From: Bacillota bacterium
GTDB lineage: Bacteria; Bacillota; Clostridia; Acetivibrionales; JAEXSP01
Reading direction: 5' to 3'
Length of the DNA: 24,370 nucleotides
Assembly (NCBI GenBank): GCA_023453795.1
Contig: JAEXSP010000037.1
Span: 1 to 24,370, forward strand
Program-made: the position numbers and the translations under genes
The notes under the pieces: generated by a model
Databases searched by the model: none
The model's input: the letters and a program-made list of their open reading frames with translations, nothing else
What the model was told of the DNA's origin: nothing
Part shown: piece by piece, positions 14,484-22,664 of the stretch
Layout: each line of letters begins with the position of its first letter
Numbering within the stretch: the first letter of the stretch is position 1

Positions 14484-15137
14484 TTATTTTTCAAAAGCGT
14501 TCATATTTTTATAGGTAGCTATTACCTGCGCTATCGTTTCTTCACTGATAATATCTACGCCTAATTGGATCATACATTGCCTTAAAACCTCCAACCTTTG
14601 TTTTGTCTGTTGCATGTCTCGATTAAACAAAACGGGATTTATCCATATGTTCAACAATAACATAAAAATTTCAGCACATTCTAGCGGATAGTCTGTTTGT
14701 ATTGAACCATCAGTTATCCCGTCAATAAATAATTTTGATATTATTTCAGCATCGTAAAGAACAGAGCTTTGAATACCTGCCACAACAAATTGCGGGTTTT
14801 TAATTTGCGAAGATAGAATAACGTCTATTGAGTGGCTAGTTGTATCTGCAACGAGAGCAATCATAATTTTTTTAATTTTTTCTTTAGCATTTTCAGCAGC
14901 TGTATTCACAATTAAGTAATTTAATAATTTCTTTGCGTATGAAGCCCTATTATTCATGATCGCTTCCAAAATTTCTTCCTTTGACTTGAAATGGTGATAT
15001 ATGGCTCCCTTTGACATTTTCAGCTCGTCTAATATATCTTGTATCGTTGTTTTGTCATATCCACGTTTTAAAAATAGCTTTGTAGATATATCTAAAATCT
15101 GTTCTACAGTTTGTTCTGGATATTTATTTCTTGCCAT
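14484..15137 (-). CDS. TetR-family transcriptional repressor
   Basis: A 217-aa regulator with the TetR helix-turn-helix at about 10-56 (ILDISTKLFLKRGYDKTT, then KMSKGAIYHHFKSKEEIL). An all-helical ligand/dimer domain follows and shows no recognisable subclass motif. The start is supported by AAGGAG eight bases upstream. It heads the operon with the ABC exporter. One palindrome overlaps its own start site and a related one precedes the ATPase gene, so it probably represses itself and the exporter until an inducer binds. Confidence 0.93.
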   Translation of the reverse strand: MARNKYPEQTVEQILDISTKLFLKRGYDKTTIQDILDELKMSKGAIYHHFKSKEEILEAIMNNRASYAKKLLNYLIVNTAAENAKEKIKKIMIALVADTTSHSIDVILSSQIKNPQFVVAGIQSSVLYDAEIISKLFIDGITDGSIQTDYPLECAEIFMLLLNIWINPVLFNRDMQQTKQRLEVLRQCMIQLGVDIISEETIAQVIATYKNMNAFEK

Positions 15138-15153
15138 TCCTATTTCTCCTTAT

Positions 15154-15203
15154 ATACCAACCGTCGGTATGATAAATATATCATGTTATTTTTCTACTGT
15201 CAA
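15154..15203 (-). promoter_or_regulatory. tetR promoter with overlapping operator
   Basis: TTGACA (15203-15198), a 17-bp spacer and TATATT (15180-15175) on the minus strand form a near-consensus promoter. The palindrome ATACCAACCGTCGGTAT (15154-15170; one mismatched pair) covers the predicted start site and shares ATACCAACCGT with the second operator at 14413-14433. Confidence 0.75.
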
Positions 15204-15238
15204 GTTATTACTCATCAAATTAGCACTGTCCACAGATG

Positions 15239-15273
15239 CAAAAAAAGAAGCAAAAGAACCGTCCTTTTGCTTC
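15239..15273 (-). terminator. Strong terminator of the chemoreceptor gene
   Basis: On the minus strand GAAGCAAAAG (15273-15264) pairs perfectly with CTTTTGCTTC (15256-15247) around a 7-nt loop, followed by seven or eight Ts. It lies 17 bp after the stop codon. Confidence 0.9.
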
Positions 15274-15289
15274 CCCTTTATTTACAGCA

Positions 15290-17323
15290 TTACACCTTGA
15301 ATTTTGAAACCACTGCCTTTAAATTTTCCGTGCTGGTCTTGACATTTTTGGTTTCATCCAGAACTTCATTCGCTTTTGTTCTGATATGAGCAATCTTCCC
15401 GGCAATGTCATTTGTACCTGACGCACCCTCATTGCTTGCTTTGGAAATCTCATTCATGACTTCTGAAACAGTCTTTATTGAAGCAAGCAGTTCTTCGGAG
15501 GTTGCACTAAGGTCAGTAACCAGTCCGTTGACATAAATTGCATCCTTATCATAGTTCTCACCGACAACAACAGTGTCCTTATAACCTTCTACAACCTTTG
15601 TATCAATATAGTCAAGCATACTCCTTGAAGCCTCCGAAAGATCCTTAACGGCTTCAAAGACCTTGTTTACAGTATCTTTAATTTCGTTAACGGTTACCTT
15701 TGAATCTTCGGCAAGCTTCCTGATTTCTTCGGCTACTACTGAAAATCCTTTTCCCGCTTCTCCAGCCCTCGCGGATTCTATTGCTGCGTTTAAGGCAAGA
15801 AGGTTTGTTTGTGAAGATATTTGAAGTATAGCCTCAGATAAGGCTTTAATCCTTTCAACCTCTTTTGTTTTTTCCAAAGCTTCATCCACAATTTTTTTAA
15901 TGTTTGCCTGTGTCTCATTTGCATCTGTCTGAAGCTTCAACGAATTCTCCTTCAATGCTATAGCTTTCTTCCTGATCTCACTAGCTGACACAGCCCCTTC
16001 CTGAGCTTTTTCGGCGATTGTTTCTGCAGCCATTTCGATTTCTGCAGATGTAGCATTTATTTCTTCTGTGGAAGAGGCAGTCTGCTCCATACCTGCCGAG
16101 AGCTGTTCAACAGTAGCAGACGTATCCTCAAGATTTTCATTGAGTGAAAGAATGCTGTCGTTCGAAGCCAGCAAAGCCTTATTAACATTTTCTGTTTCAG
16201 TAATTATAGCTTTAACTATTTGCTTCATTGAACTCTGCAATCCCAGCATGGTATTTGATAATGTTCCGAGTTCATCGGTTCTGTTGACCCTTTCGGTCGA
16301 AAAAGCCAGATCCCCCTGAGCCATATGCTCCATACCTTTTACTACATGCTTAATAACGTTTGTTATCCTGCTTATGAATACAACAGCAAAAACAATGAAG
16401 AAAGCAATTGACCCAACAAGGATGATTGCTATCAGAACCATCAGTCCGTTCAATTCTTTTAAGAAGTCTTTTTGTGTTAAAGTGGATACAAGAAAGAAAT
16501 TAGTATCTTCCATCTTTTCCGAATAATACATCTTGCTGACACCATCGAATTTCCCCTTAATTACCTTTGTTGTCCCGGTCAAAAGCTTATCCCCTACTTT
16601 TTTCAGACTGCCTTTACTTATATTATAAATGGTATCCGCCTTTTCCAAATCTTCACCGAAACTATATTTCGGATGGATCAAAAATCTCCCATCCTTTTCA
16701 AGAACAAAAGGATAACCGCTATTTCCGATTTTTTCAGCAGAAAAGAGTTTTGACAGTTGAGCAAGTCCGATATCCAACGCTACAACTCCGTAGATCTGTC
16801 CATCGTTGCTTTTGATTACTCTGGACAAAGTAACAACAGGTTTTTTTGTATCCGAATCTATATAAACATCTGTATAAACAAGATTTCCGTCGGATTTCAC
16901 TGCTTCTTTGTACCATGGCCTATCATTTGCCTTCCACATCGGATCTTCGGGCACCCATTTCGAACCGCAAGCGACACTTCCATCCGGAAAACCGACATAT
17001 ATGTCAACTATTCCAAACTTTTCTTTCAATTCCGGGTAAATTGCCTCCATGTGCTGTTTTGCCCTGTTTCTTTCACCTTTATCCTGAACATCATAAGCCT
17101 CTTTAATATATCTTGATTCTTCTATCAGCATCATTTGTCTTTCTGAAAAGAAGCTATTCATTTTTTCCTTCATGTAGTCGGTTTTAGTAATCAGTTGATT
17201 TTCAGACTGCTTAGTGATGATCCTTTTTGTCTCGATATAACCGACAGTAGCCACTGCAATAAATGATACAAGTAATAATGAGATTATTACTAAAAGCATT
17301 TTTGATTTCAACCCAAGCTTCAT
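15290..17323 (-). CDS. Methyl-accepting chemotaxis protein with dCache sensor
   Basis: A 677-aa transmembrane chemoreceptor. TM1 is about 9-29, an extracytoplasmic dCache_1 domain about 35-280, TM2 about 284-312, HAMP about 313-365, and the signalling domain about 400-660. The invariant hairpin tip reads ISSQTNLLALNAAIESARAG, which binds CheA/CheW. In the membrane-distal Cache pocket the residues W130, R135, W137, Y138, Y150 and D184 nearly match the amino-acid-binding motif, in which the first position is normally Tyr; an amino-acid-type ligand is therefore plausible. The start MKLGLKSKML has only a GGGGG-type ribosome-binding site six bases upstream. It is monocistronic, with terminators on both sides. 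No clear sigma-28 promoter was found. Confidence 0.95.
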   Translation of the reverse strand: MKLGLKSKMLLVIISLLLVSFIAVATVGYIETKRIITKQSENQLITKTDYMKEKMNSFFSERQMMLIEESRYIKEAYDVQDKGERNRAKQHMEAIYPELKEKFGIVDIYVGFPDGSVACGSKWVPEDPMWKANDRPWYKEAVKSDGNLVYTDVYIDSDTKKPVVTLSRVIKSNDGQIYGVVALDIGLAQLSKLFSAEKIGNSGYPFVLEKDGRFLIHPKYSFGEDLEKADTIYNISKGSLKKVGDKLLTGTTKVIKGKFDGVSKMYYSEKMEDTNFFLVSTLTQKDFLKELNGLMVLIAIILVGSIAFFIVFAVVFISRITNVIKHVVKGMEHMAQGDLAFSTERVNRTDELGTLSNTMLGLQSSMKQIVKAIITETENVNKALLASNDSILSLNENLEDTSATVEQLSAGMEQTASSTEEINATSAEIEMAAETIAEKAQEGAVSASEIRKKAIALKENSLKLQTDANETQANIKKIVDEALEKTKEVERIKALSEAILQISSQTNLLALNAAIESARAGEAGKGFSVVAEEIRKLAEDSKVTVNEIKDTVNKVFEAVKDLSEASRSMLDYIDTKVVEGYKDTVVVGENYDKDAIYVNGLVTDLSATSEELLASIKTVSEVMNEISKASNEGASGTNDIAGKIAHIRTKANEVLDETKNVKTSTENLKAVVSKFKV

Positions 17324-17459
17324 CTTTTTACCCCCGAACCAATATTTTGAGAAATTTATTTATACATGTAGTAACTTCGACATTTTCTTTTCAATTCCTC
17401 TTACAATAAGAAATGATTTCGTAAAAATTTTCTTCCAGTCAAGTTATTGTTTTAAGGAC

Positions 17460-17503
17460 AAAGAAAAGAAGGAACACCAATTGAAGTGCCCCTTCTTTTC
17501 TTT
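17460..17503. terminator. Long hairpin terminator between lipoprotein and chemoreceptor genes
   Basis: AAAGAAAAGAAGG (17460-17472) pairs with CCTTCTTTTCTTT (17491-17503), extended inward by ACAC/GTG pairs. Ts lie in the stem and beyond on both sides. It would end the lipoprotein transcript about 58 bp after its stop codon. The rest of 17324-17459 is A/T-rich leader of the chemoreceptor gene without another clear signal. Confidence 0.75.
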
Positions 17504-17560
17504 TTGAGGGTATGCTAAATTTAACTCGCAAGATTTAAGAAACTTATTAAATATATCAAC

Positions 17561-18211
17561 TTAATTATTGCTGTTATTATTGTCGTTTCCGTTATTATTG
17601 TTGTAGCCGCCATTTCTGTTTCCCTGTCCAAACCCGTTGCCGCGGAAGCCGCCTCCAAAACCGCCGACGCTTATTCTGGATATGGTGCCTTTATTCTTAT
17701 CTGCGTACCATATCTGAAGCATATCTCCTTTTTTTATATCTTTAACTTTTATGTCTTTTTGTTCGGGTCCGTTATCACCCATAGTCATTGTTGTTAAAGG
17801 TATATCTGAATTTATTGTAATCGTCTTTGTTTCTCCGGTATAATTTCGGCTCCTGCTTCTATTTTGGTTTCCGCTCGGCCTTTGTCCGTTATTGGACTGG
17901 ACATTGTTCTGATTTCCCTGTCTGTTGCCATTATATGTACTGTTATCATTGTTATTATTGTTATCATTATTGTTGCCGTTATTGTTCCCTTGTCCGCGAT
18001 TACGGTTAAATTGAGGCATTTCTATTAATTTAATAGTAACCTGGTTATCCTTTATAGAATCAACTTCGCCCATTAAGTCAGCTCTTGCAAATTGGCCCTG
18101 CTTCCCTGAATCAAACTGATTCCCGTTCTCTGCCGTCTTCTTGCTGCCACAGCCGGAGAAAACCAGCACAATCAATAACATTGACGATATAACACCTATT
18201 AGCTTTTTCAT
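17561..18211 (-). CDS. Asn-rich secreted lipoprotein, unknown function
   Basis: A 216-aa protein with an N-terminal lipoprotein signal (MKKLIGVISSMLLIVLVFSGC, with lipidated Cys21), so it is anchored on the outer face of the membrane. Residues about 46-65 (LMGEVDSIKDNQVTIKLIEM) and about 129-180 (TKTITINSD... KKGDMLQIWYAD ... ISRISVGG) look like two parts of one beta-barrel, OB- or DUF5666-like domain. They are split by about 60 residues of Asn/Gly/Gln/Ser/Arg low complexity (about 70-125). A second Asn/Gly-rich tail closes the protein. Asn runs are encoded by AAT/AAC repeats, which are prone to slippage. AGGAG lies about 12 bases before ATG. The gene is single between divergent and convergent signals. 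Function is unknown; it may be a cell-wall-associated sensor or scaffold. Confidence 0.8.
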   Translation of the reverse strand: MKKLIGVISSMLLIVLVFSGCGSKKTAENGNQFDSGKQGQFARADLMGEVDSIKDNQVTIKLIEMPQFNRNRGQGNNNGNNNDNNNNNDNSTYNGNRQGNQNNVQSNNGQRPSGNQNRSRSRNYTGETKTITINSDIPLTTMTMGDNGPEQKDIKVKDIKKGDMLQIWYADKNKGTISRISVGGFGGGFRGNGFGQGNRNGGYNNNNGNDNNNSNN

Positions 18212-18273
18212 ATAATCTTTCTCCTAATGCCTTTAATAACATAAATTATAAACAACGAATATGTAATATCTGT

Positions 18274-18314
18274 GCATTTTTTTTTAATAATTTATGAACA
18301 ATTAGAAAAAATGC
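18274..18314. repeat. 9-bp inverted repeat between divergent genes
   Basis: GCATTTTTT (18274-18282) and AAAAAATGC (18306-18314) are perfectly inverted with 23 bp between. They lie in the 179-bp divergent intergenic region of the lipoprotein and peptidase genes. The A/T content makes chance occurrence possible. A TATAAT-like hexamer for the lipoprotein gene lies at 18245-18250 (minus) without a good -35. Confidence 0.35.
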
Positions 18315-18390
18315 CCTTGCTGAAAAGCACAATTTCAATTTTGTAAAATAGTATGTAATAGCAAATACTTATTAATGAAGGAAATCTAGT

Positions 18391-19662
18391 ATGGAAACTT
18401 TGGCTTTGGGGTCAACAGGCCCAAATGTTAAATTGATTCAAAGCCTGCTGAACAGAATAGGATATTTTGCCGGGACTGTAGACGGAGACTTCGGTAGGCA
18501 GACTCAATCGGCAGTGATCGCATTCCAGAGAAACAACGGCCTGGTGCCGGATGGCGTCGTAGGACCGGCAACATGGAATTTGTTTTTAAGGTACCTTTTA
18601 GGCTATGATAATTATACAATAAAAAGCGGAGATACTATATACAAATTAGCAAGGCGATATTATACCACTCAAAATGCCATACTGACTGCCAACCCCGGAA
18701 TAAACCCAAACAATCTCTCTATAGGGCAAAGAATAGTTGTTCCTTTTGGCATAGATGTCGTTTATACGGATATTGACTACACTTATGAAATCATCGACAT
18801 TCAGATACGCGGTTTAAGGGCACGGTATCCCTTTATCGAGGTAGGCTCGGCCGGAAAAAGCGTCATGGGCAAGAATCTGTACAGTATAAGGCTTGGAAGA
18901 GGAACAAACCAGGTATCCTATAACGCTTCTCACCATGCAAACGAATGGATCACTACACCATTGCTTATGAAATTCATAGAGAACTTCGCCAAGGCTTATT
19001 CCACAGGCGGAAGCATCAGAGGCTACAGCATACCGAATATTTGGAACCGCAGCAGCATATACATCATACCCATGGTCAATCCCGACGGGGTGGACCTTGT
19101 TAATTTCTGGCCAAACTATAGTGATCCGGCATATATTCAGGCAGCAAAACTGAATACAACCGGCCGCCCCCTTCCGAGTGTATGGAAAGCAAACATACAA
19201 GGCACCGATCTCAACTTGAACTATCCCGCCCTATGGGATAGAGAGCATCAACTCGAGATAGAACAGGGTATAACAGGCCCGGCACCTCGGGATTATGGAG
19301 GACCTTACCCCTTATCCGCTCCGGAGTCCTTGGCTATGGTGAATTTTACAAGGCTGCATAATTTCAGGCTTGTGATCGCATATCATACCCAAGGCGAAGT
19401 AATATACTACCAGTTTCAGAATTTGCAGCCGCCGGAATCTCAAACAATTGCCGAGTTGTTTTCCAGGGTAAGTGGGTACGCAATATCATCGAATCCGGGA
19501 GAAGCCTCGTATGCAGGATATAAGGACTGGTTTATTCAGGATTTCAGAAGGCCCGGTTATACAATTGAAGTCGGCAGAGGAATAAACCCAGTACCAATTT
19601 CTCAGTTTCCTGCTATTTACTCCCAAAATGAGGAAATATTATTGCTCGGGGGCTTAGTATAG
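18391..19662 (+). CDS. Cell-wall zinc peptidase: PG-binding, LysM and M14 domains
   Basis: A 423-aa modular enzyme. Residues about 5-68 form a PG-binding_1 domain (GPNVKLIQSLLNRIGYF ... TVDGDFGRQTQ). A LysM domain covers about 74-118 (YTIKSGDTIYKLARRYY, ending LSIGQRIVVP). A peptidase M14 domain covers about 128-415. Zinc ligands are His182 and Glu185 (HHANE) and His332 (AYHTQGE); the catalytic Glu is 393 (TIEVGRG). The segment DLNLNYP (273-279) lacks the Arg of digestive carboxypeptidases, as in gamma-D-glutamyl-diaminopimelate peptidases, so it probably cuts muropeptide stems. There is no signal peptide, unusual for a wall enzyme, but seen in spore-coat or mother-cell enzymes. The start has GAAGGA eight bases upstream. 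Confidence 0.92.
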   Translation: METLALGSTGPNVKLIQSLLNRIGYFAGTVDGDFGRQTQSAVIAFQRNNGLVPDGVVGPATWNLFLRYLLGYDNYTIKSGDTIYKLARRYYTTQNAILTANPGINPNNLSIGQRIVVPFGIDVVYTDIDYTYEIIDIQIRGLRARYPFIEVGSAGKSVMGKNLYSIRLGRGTNQVSYNASHHANEWITTPLLMKFIENFAKAYSTGGSIRGYSIPNIWNRSSIYIIPMVNPDGVDLVNFWPNYSDPAYIQAAKLNTTGRPLPSVWKANIQGTDLNLNYPALWDREHQLEIEQGITGPAPRDYGGPYPLSAPESLAMVNFTRLHNFRLVIAYHTQGEVIYYQFQNLQPPESQTIAELFSRVSGYAISSNPGEASYAGYKDWFIQDFRRPGYTIEVGRGINPVPISQFPAIYSQNEEILLLGGLV

Positions 19663-19686
19663 TGTTTCGCAATACTTATTCGGTGA

Positions 19687-19712
19687 AGCATCGGGATGCT
19701 CATTTTTCCTTT
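19687..19712 (+). terminator. Weak terminator-like hairpin after the M14 peptidase gene
   Basis: AGCAT-CGGG-ATGCT (19687-19700) is followed by CATTTTTCCTTTT. The stem is only 5 bp; a stronger terminator lies 62 bp downstream. Confidence 0.4.
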
Positions 19713-19761
19713 TGCACAGCTAATTTGAGAACACACCAACAGTCTGAATAATTGCGTTTTG

Positions 19762-19795
19762 ACTCCAAGACATTCTTTCTTGGAGTTTTGTTTCT
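19762..19795 (+). terminator. Intrinsic terminator of the M14 peptidase gene
   Basis: ACTCCAAGA (19762-19770) pairs perfectly with TCTTGGAGT (19778-19786) around a 7-nt loop, followed by TTTGTTTC. It ends the peptidase transcript before the acyl-CoA ligase gene. A possible promoter for that gene follows: TTGAAA, 17 bp, TAACAT (about 19804-19832). Confidence 0.8.
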
Positions 19796-19876
19796 TATAT
19801 TTAGTTGAAATTAATCTATTGTTTTGTTAACATCTTATAGTATGAAACATTTTTTAACTTTTGGGGGTATATTTTT

Positions 19877-21601
19877 ATGAAAGAGCTTCCTCTTTATTAT
19901 GTAAGGCCTATAACCAACCTGAAAGACATGCTGGAATCAAGTGCCGACATATATCAGGACAAGCCTGCATTTCTGGTAAAAGAAACCGAGGGCGGCAAGT
20001 ATTCACAGATTAGCTTTCGTAAATTTAAAAATGATGTTGATGCTCTTGGAACAGCTTTGATTGAGCTTGGCCTTAAAGACAAGAGAATAGCTCTCATAGG
20101 AGAAACCAGATATGAATGGGCACTCTCCTACCTGTCAGTGACTAATGGAGTCGGTATAATCGTACCACTTGACAAGGAGCTTCCACAGAGTGAAATTGAA
20201 AACCTTTTACAAAGATCCGGAGCAAGCGCAATAATCTTTTCAGGTAAATTTTCAGAGCAAATGAATAATATCGCCGGAAACCTTTTATCTCCAAGCTTAC
20301 TGATATCTATGGACGCTAGTGAAGACAGAAACAACCGTCTGTCCTTGAAAAAAATAATCTCCAGAGGCTATGAACTAATAGGCAAGGGCAACAGGCAGTT
20401 TATAGATGCAAAGCTTGATAATGACTCAATGAGCGTTCTTCTGTTCACTTCCGGCACAACTGCTTCTTCAAAGGCTGTTATGCTTTCACATCATAATTTG
20501 GCTTCGAACCTTATGGCCATGAGCTCAATGCTTTTAATCAACGATACAGACATTTTTTTGTCCATACTTCCGATTCATCATACATATGAGTGTACCTGCG
20601 GCTTATTTTGCCCATTATACCGAGGTGCGACAGTTGCTGTTTGCGAAGGGCTAAGGCATATTCCTAAAAATCTGCAGGAGTCAAAAGCTACCGTCATGCT
20701 TGGAGTTCCCCTGATATTCGAAACTATGTATAAAAGAGTATGGGATCAGGCATCAAAAAAGCCCGGTTTAGAAAAAAAGCTGCGATTTGCCCTCAAATTA
20801 AGCAGTCTATTAAAGCATTTAGGAATAGACCTCTCCAGGAAACTGTTTGCACAGATACATGAATCCTTCGGGGGCCATGTGAGGCTGTTCATAAGTGGTG
20901 CCGCAGGCATAGATCCTTCAATAGCCAAAGGCTTCAGGGATTTTGGCATACCATTTGTACAAGGCTACGGTCTGACTGAATGTTCTCCGATAGTGGCATT
21001 AAATCGGGATGTCGAGTATAAGAACGATGCAGCAGGAATACCTCTTCCGAATCTGGAAATACGCATCATTGATGCAAATGAAGAAGGTGTTGGGGAAATT
21101 GCAGTAAAAGGCCCCAGTGTCATGCTTGGCTATTACAAGGATGAAGAGAATACCGCTAAAGTTCTTAAAGATGGCTGGTTTTTCACCGGAGATCTTGGCT
21201 TTATCGATAAGGACAGGTTTTTGCACATTACAGGAAGGAAAAAGAATGTAATTATAACCAAGAACGGAAAGAATGTTTACCCTGAAGAAATTGAGTCTCT
21301 TTTGAACAAAAGCATATATATACTTGAGTCAATGGTATATGGAAAAAAAGATGACAATTCCGGTGACATCCTGCTTTCAGCCATTATAGTTCCCAATATG
21401 GATAAAATTCGGGAGCTTAACGGTGAATCTGCAAACAGCGAATTGGCATATGACCTTATTAAAAAAGAAATCCGCATGGTTAACAGCATGCTTGTGAATT
21501 ATAAGCACATAAAGGATTTTAACATCAGAGATGAAGAATTTTCAAAAACTACGACCAAAAAAATAAAGAGATATGTCGAAAGCAATAAGCTGCACAAATA
21601 A
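19877..21601 (+). CDS. AMP-forming acyl-CoA synthetase (long-chain fatty acid-CoA ligase family)
   Basis: A 574-aa ANL-superfamily enzyme that activates a carboxylate through an acyl-adenylate, probably joining fatty acids to CoA. The phosphate-binding loop is FTSGTTASSKA (190-200), with the conserved Lys199 but Ala/Ser where most members have Gly/Pro. GYGLTECSP supplies the A5 motif, and TGDLGFIDKDRFLHITGRKK the A7/A8 hinge. The conserved Lys of the C-terminal lid may be in TTTKKIKR. There is no carrier-protein or reductase domain. The start ATG has only a weak GGGGGT ribosome-binding site. A strong terminator follows, so it is monocistronic. Substrate chain length cannot be told from the sequence. 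Confidence 0.9.
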   Translation: MKELPLYYVRPITNLKDMLESSADIYQDKPAFLVKETEGGKYSQISFRKFKNDVDALGTALIELGLKDKRIALIGETRYEWALSYLSVTNGVGIIVPLDKELPQSEIENLLQRSGASAIIFSGKFSEQMNNIAGNLLSPSLLISMDASEDRNNRLSLKKIISRGYELIGKGNRQFIDAKLDNDSMSVLLFTSGTTASSKAVMLSHHNLASNLMAMSSMLLINDTDIFLSILPIHHTYECTCGLFCPLYRGATVAVCEGLRHIPKNLQESKATVMLGVPLIFETMYKRVWDQASKKPGLEKKLRFALKLSSLLKHLGIDLSRKLFAQIHESFGGHVRLFISGAAGIDPSIAKGFRDFGIPFVQGYGLTECSPIVALNRDVEYKNDAAGIPLPNLEIRIIDANEEGVGEIAVKGPSVMLGYYKDEENTAKVLKDGWFFTGDLGFIDKDRFLHITGRKKNVIITKNGKNVYPEEIESLLNKSIYILESMVYGKKDDNSGDILLSAIIVPNMDKIRELNGESANSELAYDLIKKEIRMVNSMLVNYKHIKDFNIRDEEFSKTTTKKIKRYVESNKLHK

Positions 21602-21612
21602 TTAATGTTCTA

Positions 21613-21650
21613 AAAAGCTCAGAGGCCCACGTTGCCTCTGAGCTTTTATT
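21613..21650 (+). terminator. Strong intrinsic terminator after the acyl-CoA synthetase gene
   Basis: AAAAGCTCAGAGGC (21613-21626) pairs perfectly with GCCTCTGAGCTTTT (21634-21647) around a 7-nt loop; ATTTTC follows. The flanking A and T runs make it potentially bidirectional. Confidence 0.92.
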
Positions 21651-21729
21651 TTCGTAACAGGAATACTTTCCGTACTCAGGCAAATAATAAAACAATGGTT
21701 AGCGTTTGATTTGTCAGAAAGGAAAGCTT

Positions 21730-22635
21730 ATGAAAGTAGATATACTCGGTGTACCGTTGGATTTGGGTGCGAACAGGAGAGGCGTTGACATGGGGCCCAG
21801 CGCAATAAGATATGCTGGCTTAAAGGAATCGATACAGAAGCTTAATATCGAATACAGGGATCTCGGAAACCTAAATGTCGCAGTTTCGGAAAATTCAAAC
21901 GACAATGCTTTGAATAGCAGCCTTAAGCATTTAAATGAAATCAATAAGGTTAACGAAGAGCTGACTGCCAGGGTAATAAAAAGTCTTCAGGACGGAAGCC
22001 TGCCTATTGTGCTGGGAGGCGACCACAGCATTGCAGTCGGCGCAATTCTCGGAACGCAATGCGTACGTAAAAACATCGGAGTAATATGGTTGGATGCACA
22101 TGGCGATTTCAACAACAAAAATACAACCGAGTCGGGTAATCTTCACGGAATGCCGCTTGCGGCACTAACGGGTTTCGGGCCGGATGAAATGATTGGCTTT
22201 AAGCCGGAGGATATTAATTTCATAAATCCGGAAAAAATTGTGCTTGTAGGAATAAGAAGTCTTGATAAAGAGGAAATCCTACTGCTTAAAAGGTCAGGAG
22301 TTTCAGTTTTTACTATGGCTGATATAGATGCATACGGCATAAAGGAGATTATGAAAAGGGCTTTGGATATTGCAGCAGACGGTACAAACGGACTTCATTT
22401 GAGCGTTGATTTAGATGTAATAGACCCGACTGACGCACCCGGTGTCGGAACCCCGGTGTATGGCGGAATGACTTTCAGAGAGGCTCATCTCGCTGTTGAA
22501 ATGATTTCTGACTATGAAAAGCTATGTTCAATGGAATTCGTTGAGGTCAATCCTATACTGGATCATATGAACCGTACGGGGGAGCTTGCTGTAACGTTAA
22601 TATGCTCTGCAGTCGGCAAAAAAATCTATAATTGA
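21730..22635 (+). CDS. rocF: Arginase
   Basis: A 301-aa ureohydrolase that splits L-arginine into ornithine and urea with a dinuclear manganese centre. The start MKVDILGVPLDLGANRRG follows AAAGGA at 6-bp spacing; an ATG eight codons earlier lacks a ribosome-binding site. Metal ligands are His99 (GGDHS), Asp122, His124 and Asp126 (DAHGDFN), and Asp227 and Asp229 (SVDLDVIDP), at almost the same positions as in Bacillus arginases. NLHGMPLA and the DMGPSAIR N-terminus distinguish arginase from agmatinase and formiminoglutamase. The YitT-family gene starts 29 bp downstream and is probably cotranscribed. No arginine transporter or regulator gene is nearby. Confidence 0.93.
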   Translation: MKVDILGVPLDLGANRRGVDMGPSAIRYAGLKESIQKLNIEYRDLGNLNVAVSENSNDNALNSSLKHLNEINKVNEELTARVIKSLQDGSLPIVLGGDHSIAVGAILGTQCVRKNIGVIWLDAHGDFNNKNTTESGNLHGMPLAALTGFGPDEMIGFKPEDINFINPEKIVLVGIRSLDKEEILLLKRSGVSVFTMADIDAYGIKEIMKRALDIAADGTNGLHLSVDLDVIDPTDAPGVGTPVYGGMTFREAHLAVEMISDYEKLCSMEFVEVNPILDHMNRTGELAVTLICSAVGKKIYN

Positions 22636-22664
22636 CTGTTCCGGGGCAAACAAAGGATAAAAAG

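Noticed and set aside
14399..14494. N-terminal extension of the BcrA/LanF-like ATPase by 32 residues
   Set aside because: It would overlap the TetR operator and a hairpin; the internal ATG has AAGGGGG and matches the normal family start.
15213..15235. TTAGCACTG resembling half of a CIRCE (HrcA) element
   Set aside because: CIRCE needs TTAGCACTC-N9-GAGTGCTAA; the second half is absent and the site lies between tetR and the chemoreceptor gene, not before a chaperone gene.
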